Below are positions 42,177 to 49,944 of a DNA stretch of 64,000 nucleotides, one piece after another. The translations under genes were made by a program, and so were the position numbers. This DNA is from Chloroflexota bacterium (GTDB lineage: Bacteria > Chloroflexota > Dehalococcoidia > Lucifugimonadales > UBA3495), in the NCBI GenBank assembly GCA_009837355.1, contig VXTR01000068.1:186001-250000 (forward strand), read 5' to 3'. The notes below the pieces were generated by a model, which was not told the origin of the DNA, ran no database searches, and saw only the letters and a program-made list of their open reading frames with translations. Numbering within the stretch: the first letter of the stretch is position 1; each line of letters starts with the position of its first letter.

Positions 42177-42836
42177 TCATTCCTGGTCGGCGGCGCGATT
42201 CTCCAGGGCCTTGTCCATTACCCGCTGGAAAACTTCGTAAGGCTGTGCCCCGGTGAACAGCAGGTTGTCGAACACAAAGGTGGGGATGCCGCGGATGCCG
42301 TAGCCCAAGGCTTCCTGGTACTGGTCGATAACCCGCTGGGCATAGTGGCCGGACTCGACGCGCTCCTTCAGTTCGGCGCCGTCCAATCCCACCGAGGTGC
42401 CGATGTCGGCCAGCACCGAGGGGTCGCCCAGGTCGGCCCGCCGGTCCCAGTAGGCTTCGTAGGCGGCGTGGTGATATTCCAGGAACTTGCCCTGCTCCTG
42501 CGCGTACTCGGTGGCCTGCAGGGAGTAGAGGCTGTTGGGGGTGTAGCGGGGCGGACGCATCACGATGTTGGCTTCCCGGGCCTGCGTGCGCAGCGGGTCG
42601 GCCAACTCGTCGTCGCTTTCGCCCGGCCGTGGCTCCCGGACGCGACCCTCCTGCGGGGTGTCTGGACGCAGCAGGTAGGCCCGGCCTTCTACGGTGAAGT
42701 CGTACTCTTCCGCCAGTTTGTCGACGCGTTCCAGGCCGACGTAGCACCAGGGTCAAATATAGTCGTACCAGACGATGACGTGCACCGGATTGGGGTCGTC
42801 GGGGTGGCTGTGCGCGGGTGGCTGGGTAGCGGTCAT
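42177..42836 (-). CDS. DsbA/FrnE-family oxidoreductase, candidate selenoprotein (UPWC)
   Basis: From ATG 42836, seven bases after a GGAGG site, the frame runs 219 residues with a single in-frame TGA at codon 28 (42755-42753). The context is WYDYI-TGA-PWCYVG. FrnE-type DsbA proteins have CPWC here, so the product would carry U28-P-W-C31. The remainder fits the family, with a helical insertion and the GIRGIPTFVF cis-proline segment. Reading only from the ATG at 42605 gives a 142-residue piece without the active site. A SECIS-like hairpin follows the TGA. The role is probably dithiol/disulfide exchange in the cytosol, as there is no signal peptide. A nonsense mutation is the alternative. Confidence 0.78.
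42724..42742 (-). promoter_or_regulatory. SECIS-like hairpin after the DsbA-like TGA
   Basis: ACG (42742-42740), a bulged T (42739) and CG pair with CG and CGT (42728-42724) around the eight-base loop GCCTGGAA. The first loop base is a G, 17 bases after the TGA. A bulged U in the stem and a G at the start of the apical loop at this distance are features of bacterial SECIS elements. The stem is only five pairs, and folding was done by eye. Confidence 0.45.
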
Positions 42837-42854
42837 GGCGGCGCCTCCGGTGGG

Positions 42855-42884
42855 CTGGATTCCCGCTGGCGCGGGAATGACGGG
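42855..42884. repeat. REP-like palindromic repeat, copy 3
   Basis: ATTCCCGC (42859-42866) and GCGGGAAT (42871-42878) form a perfect 8-bp stem with loop TGGC, between flanks CTGG and GACGGG. It lies between the HAD gene and the DsbA-like gene. Same ends as the copies near 25.3 and 25.9 kb. Confidence 0.7.
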
Positions 42885-42898
42885 GATAGACAGTATGT

Positions 42899-43609
42899 TC
42901 AGCAGGTTTGCAGGCGGTCCAGTACGGGGTAAAGTCCTTCCAGGCTGTTGATGTGGTCGCAGCCGGCAACGTCGGCGTGGAAACCGCCGCGGTCAATCAG
43001 GACGGGATACAATCCTGCGTCCCGGGCGCCCTGCACGTCGGAGCGGGGCTGGTCGCCGACGTGCATCGCCTGGTGCGGCGGCACGGCCATGCGCTTGAGT
43101 CCAGCTTCAAAGATGGCGGTAGCGGGCTTTTCGCCCACCTCCCGACCCGTGATGCAGAACTCCAGGTATTCGTGGATGCCCAGTTGACGCGTCAGTTCGT
43201 CCATATCCCGCCGCAGGTTTGTCAGCACTGCCAGGCGATAGCCACGAGCTTTGAGTTCGGCAAGGACGGGTCGGGTTTCCTCGAACTCCACGAGCTCTTT
43301 GGGCACGGCGATAGCCATGTCCCAAATCTGCTTGGCCATGCGCAGGGAAACAGCCACGCCGGACTCTTCAAGTATGATTTGCTCATAGCGCGCGAAGAAA
43401 GCATCCCGGTCGTCGGCGTCCCTTTCTCCCAGCGGAAGACGATGATTCTCCTCGTTGAAGTACAGGTCGGCGATGGCATATCCCCGGGCCAGCCGCTCCG
43501 GGGGTACGCGAATGCCCAGGTTCTGACACGCGGCGTGTTGAATTTGAGGCAAGGGCGGCCAGAACCTGACCAGTGTGTTGTAGAAGTCGAAGAAAATCGT
43601 GTTAATCAT
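42899..43609 (-). CDS. HAD-superfamily hydrolase (haloacid dehalogenase-like)
   Basis: The 236-residue protein has motif I FFDFYNTL (nucleophile Asp near residue 7), motif II LAVLTNL, a Lys in GEKPATAIF, and motif IV VGDQPRSDVQGARDAG. A helical cap lies between motifs I and II. It is a phosphatase-type HAD hydrolase of unknown substrate. The ATG at 43609 puts the nucleophile at the usual place. A GTG at 43648 would add 13 residues. The gene lies upstream of the DsbA-like gene on the same strand, with a palindromic repeat between. Confidence 0.85.
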   Translation of the reverse strand: MINTIFFDFYNTLVRFWPPLPQIQHAACQNLGIRVPPERLARGYAIADLYFNEENHRLPLGERDADDRDAFFARYEQIILEESGVAVSLRMAKQIWDMAIAVPKELVEFEETRPVLAELKARGYRLAVLTNLRRDMDELTRQLGIHEYLEFCITGREVGEKPATAIFEAGLKRMAVPPHQAMHVGDQPRSDVQGARDAGLYPVLIDRGGFHADVAGCDHINSLEGLYPVLDRLQTC

Positions 43610-43668
43610 CTGAACAGAGGGCAAGGCCTCAATTGGCGAATGGCTCACAAACCCCGTGGCAGCCGACG

Positions 43669-44469
43669 TTATAATAGCACAGCCGGGCCGGTATGGGCCG
43701 CCAGCTCCCTCAGCGCGCGGGTTACCTGGAAAGGGTCATCCAATCCATAGTCGGCAGACGATGGGGCTTCCGGCGGGCCGACGAAAACCCCCGCGCCCCC
43801 GGCGGACTGCGCCGCTCGGAAAGCGTCTTCGTCCGTGGCGTCGTCGCCGATGTAGATGGGAAAGGCGCCCGGCGCCAGGCGGCGGCGAATCACCTCCAAC
43901 GCATCTCCCTTATGCCAATCCACCGCCGGCCGAAACTCCAGCGCCGACTTGGCAGTGGTGACGCGGCATATCCCTTCGTCCACCAGGCGGCCCGCTACTT
44001 CCCGGAAAATGGCTGCTACCCGCTCGTGGAGCTCTTCCGGGGTGCGCCTGTAGTGGACGGTCAGCGTCAGGGTCTTGTTTTCCACCTGCGCCCCTGGAAT
44101 GTCGGCCAGAGCGGCGGCGAGGGAGTCGGCAGCTTTGGCAATGACTGGTGTCGCCGCCGCCGCCGCTGGATGCCGGTACTCCAGGCCGGGACCACGTATT
44201 TCCAGCCCGTGATTGCCAGCGTACACCAAGCCCTCTAAGCCGACGCGCTGCGACACGTCGTCAATATCTCGTCCACTGATGATGCCGACGGTATATCCGG
44301 GCCTGCGGCTCAGGACATTCAGTAACTTGGCGTTGTTCGCACGGAGGGTGGCGTCTTCCGGACGCGCTACGATGTCTGACAGCGTGCCGTCAAAGTCGAG
44401 CAGCAGCAGGACCGTGGGTTGATTGGCAATCCGGGCCAGCAAGCTGCGCCAATCTGAGCGCGGAGGCAT
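43669..44469 (-). CDS. otsB: Trehalose-6-phosphate phosphatase
   Basis: The 266-residue HAD phosphatase begins its core with LLLLDFDGTLSDIV, then GRDIDDVSQRVGL, GNHGLEIRGPG, and a late YIGDDATDEDAF, the OtsB pattern. It removes phosphate from trehalose 6-phosphate. The ATG at 44469 is used here. A TTG at 44499 would overlap otsA by 17 bases. It is the second gene of the otsAB operon and makes the compatible solute trehalose with OtsA. Confidence 0.92.
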   Translation of the reverse strand: MPPRSDWRSLLARIANQPTVLLLLDFDGTLSDIVARPEDATLRANNAKLLNVLSRRPGYTVGIISGRDIDDVSQRVGLEGLVYAGNHGLEIRGPGLEYRHPAAAAATPVIAKAADSLAAALADIPGAQVENKTLTLTVHYRRTPEELHERVAAIFREVAGRLVDEGICRVTTAKSALEFRPAVDWHKGDALEVIRRRLAPGAFPIYIGDDATDEDAFRAAQSAGGAGVFVGPPEAPSSADYGLDDPFQVTRALRELAAHTGPAVLL

Positions 44470-44482
44470 CGGCAGCGCGGAT

Positions 44483-46000
44483 TCAGGCCGTGGAGGCAAT
44501 GGCGGCGGTGAGGCGGGAATGGTCCGGAGTGCTGGCCTGCATCAGGTGCATCATAATGCGGCCGGCCCATTTGTAAATGTTGTTTTCCTGCACGGTGTTG
44601 CGCATCTGCCGCATCCGCATCCGCCGCTCCAGGTCGCTCATGTTGAGGGCCTGGTGGATGGCGTCGGCGAACTGCTCCGTAGCGTACGGATTGATTATCA
44701 GCGAGCCGGTCAATTCCTGGGCGGCCCCGGCGAAAGCGCTTAGAATCAACACCCCGTCCTCGTCAACCCGCGAGGCTACGTACTCCTTGGCCACCAGGTT
44801 CATGCCGTCGTGCAGGCTGCTCTCGGCGCAGAAGCTGGCCAGCCGGCGCAGGGCGGAGAAGGTAGGGGATGGGAGAGACGTGGGCCAGTACAGGACAGGC
44901 TGCCAGCCATCGTATCCGAAGCGTTCATTAATGCGATTGACGATGGACTCGATATCTACGGTCAACTGCATATAGGAGTCGATGTTGGTGCGGCTGGTGG
45001 CGCCGGCCTGGAGGAAGACCAAACGTCCCCGGTACTCGGGCCACTTTTCCAGAAGCCGTTCTACCGCCCGCAGGCGATGTGGAATGCCCTTGGTGTAGTC
45101 CTGGCGGTCGATGCCCAACCCCAGAATTCGGCCCCGATTGAGGCCCAGCTCGGCAGACAGCCGGGCCATCTCCGCACCCACTTCGGAGGTGCGGGCCTCA
45201 GCGTCAATGCTGTGGTAATCGATACTGATGGGAAAGGGCCGAACCAGCGTCGTCTCGCCGCGGTAGTCCACCAGGCCGTAGTCCGGGTCCACCTGGGCGT
45301 CCATGTTGGCGTCAACGCAGTTGATGAAGTTCTGGCAATGGCCGGAAAGATGGAAACCCAGCAGGTCGTTGGCCAGCATACCGTCCAGGATTTCCTCCTG
45401 CCAGGGACAGATGCGCAGGATGTCGGGATTCGGCCAGGGAATGTGCCAGAATTGGCCGATGATGACGTCCTGGTTGATTTCCCGTATGTAGCGGGGGAGC
45501 AGGGCTAGATGGTAGTCCTGTATCAGGACAATGGCCGGGTCGTCGTCAATTTCGTCCAGGACGAGGTCGGCGAAGCGGCGGTTGACCGACTGGTAGAAGC
45601 CGTAGTGTTCGGAATCGAACAGCGGCTCCGTGTAGGCGATGTGACACAGGGGCCACAGCCCCTCGTTGGAAAAGCCGTAGTAGTAACCGTTATTCTCCTC
45701 ATCGCTGAGGTTGAGGAGGCGCATATGGTAGGCCGGGTCGTCGGAGGGAACCGGGATGCGTCCCTCTTCGTCCATCGCGGCCCGATCGTCTTCGCTGCCG
45801 CTCTGTGCAATCCAAGTGCCGCCGCAGGCACGCATCAGGGGGTCAATGGCTGCGGTCAAGCCTCCGGGGGGCATTTGGCCCTTCAGGTTGCCGAGTTGGT
45901 CAACACTGAATACGTAGGGCTGGCGGTTGGAAACGACGATGAGTCGGTAGTCGCTCAGTTCCCGTTTGACCAGCCGCTGTAAATCGTCGCCGGTCCACAT
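44483..46000 (-). CDS. otsA: Trehalose-6-phosphate synthase
   Basis: The 505-residue GT20 enzyme has LIVVSNRQPYV near the N-terminus, MPPGGLTAAIDPLM, the DYHLALLPRYI and HIPWPNPDI motifs and the GIDRQDYTKGI donor-site segment. It joins UDP-glucose and glucose 6-phosphate. The ATG at 46000 follows AAGGAAGG by nine bases and is preferred to the TTG at 46009. A good promoter and a 15-bp palindrome lie upstream, suggesting repression. It overlaps or abuts otsB. Confidence 0.94.
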   Translation of the reverse strand: MWTGDDLQRLVKRELSDYRLIVVSNRQPYVFSVDQLGNLKGQMPPGGLTAAIDPLMRACGGTWIAQSGSEDDRAAMDEEGRIPVPSDDPAYHMRLLNLSDEENNGYYYGFSNEGLWPLCHIAYTEPLFDSEHYGFYQSVNRRFADLVLDEIDDDPAIVLIQDYHLALLPRYIREINQDVIIGQFWHIPWPNPDILRICPWQEEILDGMLANDLLGFHLSGHCQNFINCVDANMDAQVDPDYGLVDYRGETTLVRPFPISIDYHSIDAEARTSEVGAEMARLSAELGLNRGRILGLGIDRQDYTKGIPHRLRAVERLLEKWPEYRGRLVFLQAGATSRTNIDSYMQLTVDIESIVNRINERFGYDGWQPVLYWPTSLPSPTFSALRRLASFCAESSLHDGMNLVAKEYVASRVDEDGVLILSAFAGAAQELTGSLIINPYATEQFADAIHQALNMSDLERRMRMRQMRNTVQENNIYKWAGRIMMHLMQASTPDHSRLTAAIASTA

Positions 46001-46060
46001 GGCGGGCAACCTTCCTTTGCGCGGGTACGAGGCTCAATACCTCGCAATTATGACGTATCG

Positions 46061-46075
46061 GCATAATGATTATGC
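46061..46075. promoter_or_regulatory. 15-bp palindrome GCATAAT-G-ATTATGC, candidate otsA operator
   Basis: A perfect 7-1-7 inverted repeat lies just downstream of the predicted otsA start (about 46078), a classic repressor position. Its core CATAATGATTATG resembles the 7-1-7 boxes of the Fur/PerR family. Half-site-like AATTATG occurs again at about 46046 and inside the -10 region. The regulator is unknown. Confidence 0.55.
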
Positions 46076-46084
46076 GCCGCCCGA

Positions 46085-46113
46085 ATTATGCCACAGGCCC
46101 AGCGGCGGGTCAA
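46085..46113 (-). promoter_or_regulatory. Predicted promoter of otsAB
   Basis: On the minus strand TTGACC (46113-46108) and CATAAT (46090-46085) are 17 bases apart, each five of six to consensus. Predicted start near 46078, about 78 bases before the otsA ATG. Confidence 0.65.
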
Positions 46114-46156
46114 TGGCGACAGGCGCTAAACGTACGCAGCGATTCTCGCTTTGAGG

Positions 46157-46184
46157 TTGACACAAAGCGGTGAGTGCGGATAAC
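46157..46184 (+). promoter_or_regulatory. Predicted promoter of the str operon (rpsL)
   Basis: TTGACA (46157-46162) and GATAAC (46179-46184) are 16 bases apart. Predicted start near 46191, giving a leader of about 47 bases with GGAAGGA (46224-46230) seven bases before the rpsL ATG. Confidence 0.6.
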
Positions 46185-46237
46185 ATCTATCGTCGCTGTG
46201 CCTGATTTTCAGACGGTGCGGCTGGAAGGATTTAAAT

Positions 46238-46651
46238 ATGCCTACTGTCAATCAACTGGTACGAAAGGGGCGGAAGCCGGTGCGCAAGGGTACCAAGGCT
46301 CCGGCCCTGCATTGGGTTCAGAACTCGTTGCGCAACCGCACCCGCTGGGGGCCCGGTTGCCCGCAGCGCCGCGGCGTCTGCATCCAGGTGCGGACGATGA
46401 CGCCGAAGAAGCCCAATTCCGCGCTGCGCAAGATTTGCCGGGTGCGCCTCACCAATGGGGTGGAAGTTACCGCGTATATCGGCGGCGAAGGACACAACCT
46501 GCAGGAGCACTCCGTAGTGCTGATCCGTGGCGGTCGGGTCAAAGACCTGCCAGGGGTACGCTATCATGTGGTACGCAGCAACCTGGACACCGAAGGCGTC
46601 GGCGGACGCCGACAGGGACGCAGCAAGTACGGAACCCGCAAAGGCGGCTAG
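46238..46651 (+). CDS. rpsL: 30S ribosomal protein S12
   Basis: The 137-residue protein has the conserved S12 segments [14 protein letters not shown] and [16 protein letters not shown] and the lysine-rich N-terminus [21 protein letters not shown]12 sits at the decoding centre of the 30S subunit. It begins the str operon with a good promoter and ribosome-binding site. The region where streptomycin-resistance changes occur reads KPNSALRK, the normal sequence. Confidence 0.98.
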   Translation: MPTVNQLVRKGRKPVRKGTKAPALHWVQNSLRNRTRWGPGCPQRRGVCIQVRTMTPKKPNSALRKICRVRLTNGVEVTAYIGGEGHNLQEHSVVLIRGGRVKDLPGVRYHVVRSNLDTEGVGGRRQGRSKYGTRKGG

Positions 46652-46679
46652 CGTCCCCCCAGCACAGACAAACTACCGG

Positions 46680-46700
46680 CACCCCCCAAAGCGGGGGGTG
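46680..46700 (+). promoter_or_regulatory. Strong hairpin between rpsL and rpsG
   Basis: CACCCCCC (46680-46687) and GGGGGGTG (46693-46700) form an 8-bp GC-rich stem with loop AAAGC, 41 bases before rpsG. No T-run follows, so it is not a standard terminator. In E. coli the S12-S7 spacer binds S7 for feedback control. A similar role here is inference. Confidence 0.6.
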
Positions 46701-46741
46701 GCTTACTCTAAAATAAGCAAGATAGAGAAGGAAAGCAGGAT

Positions 46742-47212
46742 ATGTCGCGAAGACGCCGCGCCGAACCCAGGGTCATCAAGCCGGACCCTCGGTACAACAA
46801 CCTGGAGCTGGCCAAGTTCATCAACCGGGTTATGATTAAAGGCAAGAAGTCCACCGCCCAACGGGTCGTGTATGACGCCCTGGAACTGGTTCGCCAGGAC
46901 GCCAGCCAGGATCCCATGGTGGTGTTCACCGCGGCCATGCGCAATGCGACGCCGCTGGTGGAAGTCCGTCCCCGTCGGGTCGGCGGCGCGACCTACCAGG
47001 TTCCCGTGGAGTTGCGCCCCAACCGCAGCGAAGCCCTGGCCATGCGCTGGATTATCCGAGGCGCCCGTGGCCGCAACGGTATGCGGATGGCTCGCGGTCT
47101 CGCCAACGAATTCATCGACGCCGCTCGGGGTGAAGGTTCTGCGGTGCGCCGCAAGGACGAACTTCATCGCATGGCCGAAGCCAACCGGGCCTTCGTTCAC
47201 TATCGCCGCTAA
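46742..47212 (+). CDS. rpsG: 30S ribosomal protein S7
   Basis: The 156-residue protein shows S7 motifs: KFINRVMIKGKKSTAQRVVYDAL, VEVRPRRVGGATYQVPVEL and ARGRNGMRMA. S7 nucleates assembly of the 30S head. It is 90 bases after rpsL, with the hairpin in between, and precedes fusA by 53 bases. A GAAGGAAAG site precedes the ATG. Confidence 0.98.
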   Translation: MSRRRRAEPRVIKPDPRYNNLELAKFINRVMIKGKKSTAQRVVYDALELVRQDASQDPMVVFTAAMRNATPLVEVRPRRVGGATYQVPVELRPNRSEALAMRWIIRGARGRNGMRMARGLANEFIDAARGEGSAVRRKDELHRMAEANRAFVHYRR

Positions 47213-47265
47213 TTGCAGCCACGGTCAAACGCAACGGGCTGTATAGAGGAATCACAGGTTTCCCC

Positions 47266-49344
47266 ATGACTGTCGTACAGACGCCGGCCAACAAAATCCG
47301 CAATATCGGGTTCATCGCTCACATCGATGCCGGAAAGACCACCGTCACCGAGCGCGTGCTTTACCTCACCGGACGCATCCGCAAGGTCGGCGGCGTCGAT
47401 CAGGGCACCACCGCTATGGACTGGATGCCCCAGGAGAAAGAGCGGGGCATTACCATCACCGCCGCCGCCACCACCGCTTACTGGCAGGACCACCAGGTCA
47501 ACATCATTGACACCCCCGGCCACGTGGACTTTACGGCGGAAGTGGAGCGCAGCCTTCGAGTGCTGGACGGCGGCATCGTCGTTCTGGACGCGGTAGCCGG
47601 CGTGCAGCCCCAGTCCGAAACCGTCTGGCGTCAGGCCGATACTTACAACGTTCCCCGCATCTGCTTCGTCAATAAGATGGACCGCGTTGGCGCATCCTAC
47701 GAACGCACCATTGAGTCGGTGCGACGACGGCTGAAAGGCAACCCGGTGGCCGTACAGATACCCATGGGAGCCGAGGACGAATTTCGTGGCGTGGTCGATC
47801 TCATTGAAGGCCAGGCCATTATGTATTCCGATGGCCGCGACGACGTGGCCGAGCCGCCTGAACTCATCCCAGTTCCGACGGAATACGAGAAGGCTTTCCA
47901 CGACTACCGCCAGGAGATGATTGAGAAAATCGTCGAAACCGACGAAGCCTTGCTCATCAAGTACCTGGAAGGCGAAGACATCTGCGCCGAAGACCTCCGC
48001 TCAGCCCTGCGCAGCGCGACCATCAATCGGCAACTGGTGCCCGTGCTGTGCGGCAGCGCCATGCGCGGCAAGGGCATCGACCCCCTGCTGGATGCCATCA
48101 TCGGCTATCTGCCATCGCCCCTGGACGTGCCGGCGGTGGAGGGCACTGTTCCGGGCACCGACGACGTGGAACTCCGGGAGCCGGTGGATAGCGAACCCCT
48201 GTCGGCCCTGGCTTTCAAGGTCGTCGTTGACCCTTACGTGGGCCGGCTGGTGTTCCTGCGGATTTATTCCGGCACGGTCGGAGCCGGCGCCGCGGTCCGC
48301 AACGTTACGCGAGGCAATCGCGAGCGCATGGGCCGGCTGCTCCGTATGCACGCCAATCACCGCGAAGAGCTGGAGACGATAACCGCCGGCAACATCTGCG
48401 CCGCTGTCGGCCTGAAAGACACCTTTACTGGCGACACCATCTGCAGCGACCACAAGCCAGTCATCCTGGAACCGCCTCACTTCCCCGAACCGGTAGTTTC
48501 CGTGGCCATTGAGCCGGCAACCCGCGCCGATCAGGACAAGCTGGGCGAGGCCATGCGCAAGCTTTCGGAGGAAGACCCCACCTTCGTCGTCCGTTATAAC
48601 GACGAAACCGGGCAGACCATCATCTCCGGCATGGGCGAGCTGCACCTGGAAGTGCTGGTTGACCGGATGCGCCGAGAGTTTGACGTTGAAGCCCGGGTGG
48701 GGCAACCCCGGGTCGCCTACCGCGAAACCATCACCAAGCCGATCCGCATTGAAGGACGGTTCGTGCGCCAAACGGGCGGACACGGCCAGTTCGGGCACGT
48801 ATGGCTGGAAATCGAACCGCAGGAGCGTGGTGAAGGCAACGAGTTCGTTGACGGCATCACCGGCGGCGTGATTCCTCGCCAGTTCATCCCGGCGGTCCAA
48901 GCCGGTGTGATGCAAGGGCTGGACAACGGACCCTTGGCCGGGTACCCTCTCGTGGACTTGAAGGTAACGCTGGTAGATGGCAGCTATCACACGGTAGATT
49001 CGTCCGAGATGGCCTTCCGTTCCGCGGCGATGATCGCCCTGCGAGACGGAACCCGCCGCGCCGCGCCGGTACTCCAGGAACCCATCTTCGAGATGGAGAT
49101 AGTGACCCCGGGCGAGTACCTCAGCGAAGTGCTCAGCGACCTGGGCGGACGCCGCGCCCAGATTCGCAGCATTGAGGGGGTCGAAGACCTCCAAACCGTG
49201 AGCGCGATGATTCCGCTGGGGGAGACTTTCGCCTACACTACGGCGCTGCGTTCGTTGACCCGCGGTCGGGCTTCGTACACCATGGAGTTCAGGCACTACG
49301 AGCCGGTGCCCGAAAACCTGCTGCGGAACATCACAAACATCTGA
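47266..49344 (+). CDS. fusA: Elongation factor G
   Basis: The 692-residue GTPase has the P-loop AHIDAGKTTVTE, DTPGHVDF and NKMD motifs, followed by the later EF-G domains (SGMGELHLEVLVDRM). It drives ribosome translocation. It closes the str set. No tuf gene follows before rpsJ, unlike the common rpsL-rpsG-fusA-tuf order. Confidence 0.98.
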   Translation: MTVVQTPANKIRNIGFIAHIDAGKTTVTERVLYLTGRIRKVGGVDQGTTAMDWMPQEKERGITITAAATTAYWQDHQVNIIDTPGHVDFTAEVERSLRVLDGGIVVLDAVAGVQPQSETVWRQADTYNVPRICFVNKMDRVGASYERTIESVRRRLKGNPVAVQIPMGAEDEFRGVVDLIEGQAIMYSDGRDDVAEPPELIPVPTEYEKAFHDYRQEMIEKIVETDEALLIKYLEGEDICAEDLRSALRSATINRQLVPVLCGSAMRGKGIDPLLDAIIGYLPSPLDVPAVEGTVPGTDDVELREPVDSEPLSALAFKVVVDPYVGRLVFLRIYSGTVGAGAAVRNVTRGNRERMGRLLRMHANHREELETITAGNICAAVGLKDTFTGDTICSDHKPVILEPPHFPEPVVSVAIEPATRADQDKLGEAMRKLSEEDPTFVVRYNDETGQTIISGMGELHLEVLVDRMRREFDVEARVGQPRVAYRETITKPIRIEGRFVRQTGGHGQFGHVWLEIEPQERGEGNEFVDGITGGVIPRQFIPAVQAGVMQGLDNGPLAGYPLVDLKVTLVDGSYHTVDSSEMAFRSAAMIALRDGTRRAAPVLQEPIFEMEIVTPGEYLSEVLSDLGGRRAQIRSIEGVEDLQTVSAMIPLGETFAYTTALRSLTRGRASYTMEFRHYEPVPENLLRNITNI

Positions 49345-49416
49345 CGGCCAAGCCCGTTCGCCGGGACGCTTTGTTCAATTGGACGGTCAAATCAGGGGAG
49401 CGTTGAAAACTGAATC

Positions 49417-49728
49417 ATGGTAGCCAGGCAGCAAATGCGGATAATCCTCAAGGCCTTTGACCACAAGATGCTGGACCAGTCCAGCGCGCAGATTGTGGAA
49501 ACGGCAGAACTTACCGGAGCCAGGGTGGCCGGGCCAGTGCCCTTGCCTACCCAGATCCGGCGTTTCTGTGTGATTCGCGGCCCCCACGTTGACAAGGATT
49601 CCCGCGAGCACTTTGAAATCCGCACGCACAAAAGGCTGCTCGACATCATGGAACCCACCAGCAAGACCATCGACGCTCTCACCCGACTCAATATGCCGGC
49701 GGGGGTGGATATTTCCATCAAGCTCTAG
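49417..49728 (+). CDS. rpsJ: 30S ribosomal protein S10
   Basis: The 103-residue protein has [50 protein letters not shown] (partly quoted by its conserved ends) and a C-terminal [10 protein letters not shown]. It is an S10 of normal length. It lies 72 bases after fusA, where tuf would often be. A 216-base gap with its own promoter separates it from rplC, so it may be read with the str genes rather than with the S10 operon. Confidence 0.97.
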   Translation: MVARQQMRIILKAFDHKMLDQSSAQIVETAELTGARVAGPVPLPTQIRRFCVIRGPHVDKDSREHFEIRTHKRLLDIMEPTSKTIDALTRLNMPAGVDISIKL

Positions 49729-49768
49729 TCGCGGCGCCGGATTTCCGGCCTTGATGCCCTGACCAGGC

Positions 49769-49797
49769 TTGAATAAATACTAAACCCGTCGTAAAAT
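49769..49797 (+). promoter_or_regulatory. Predicted promoter of the S10/spc operon before rplC
   Basis: TTGAAT (49769-49774) and TAAAAT (49792-49797) are 17 bases apart, matching consensus at five of six in each. The predicted start near 49804 gives a 140-base leader for rplC. Confidence 0.6.
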
Positions 49798-49809
49798 TAT
49801 AGTTCCTCT

Positions 49810-49835
49810 GGCGGCAGGCACAGGCCACTGCCGCC
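49810..49835 (+). promoter_or_regulatory. Leader hairpin upstream of rplC
   Basis: GGCGGCAG (49810-49817) and CTGCCGCC (49828-49835) form a perfect 8-bp stem with a 10-base loop, a few bases after the predicted start. Three Ts follow one base later, too few for a clear terminator. It could take part in ribosomal-protein feedback or attenuation. Confidence 0.5.
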
Positions 49836-49944
49836 GTTTCATCTGAATTGAACTCCCCAGGCCCCGTCGATACGGCGAGTCGCGCACCACCAACACGGGC
49901 GCTCGCGGCGGTGAGGCCAAGTCTCGAACAGACAGGCAAAGAAA

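Noticed and set aside
42115..42996. 293-codon minus-strand frame containing HSRASGNPA
   Set aside because: This string is the typical false translation of the palindromic repeat at 42855-42884. The frame conflicts with the DsbA-like gene.
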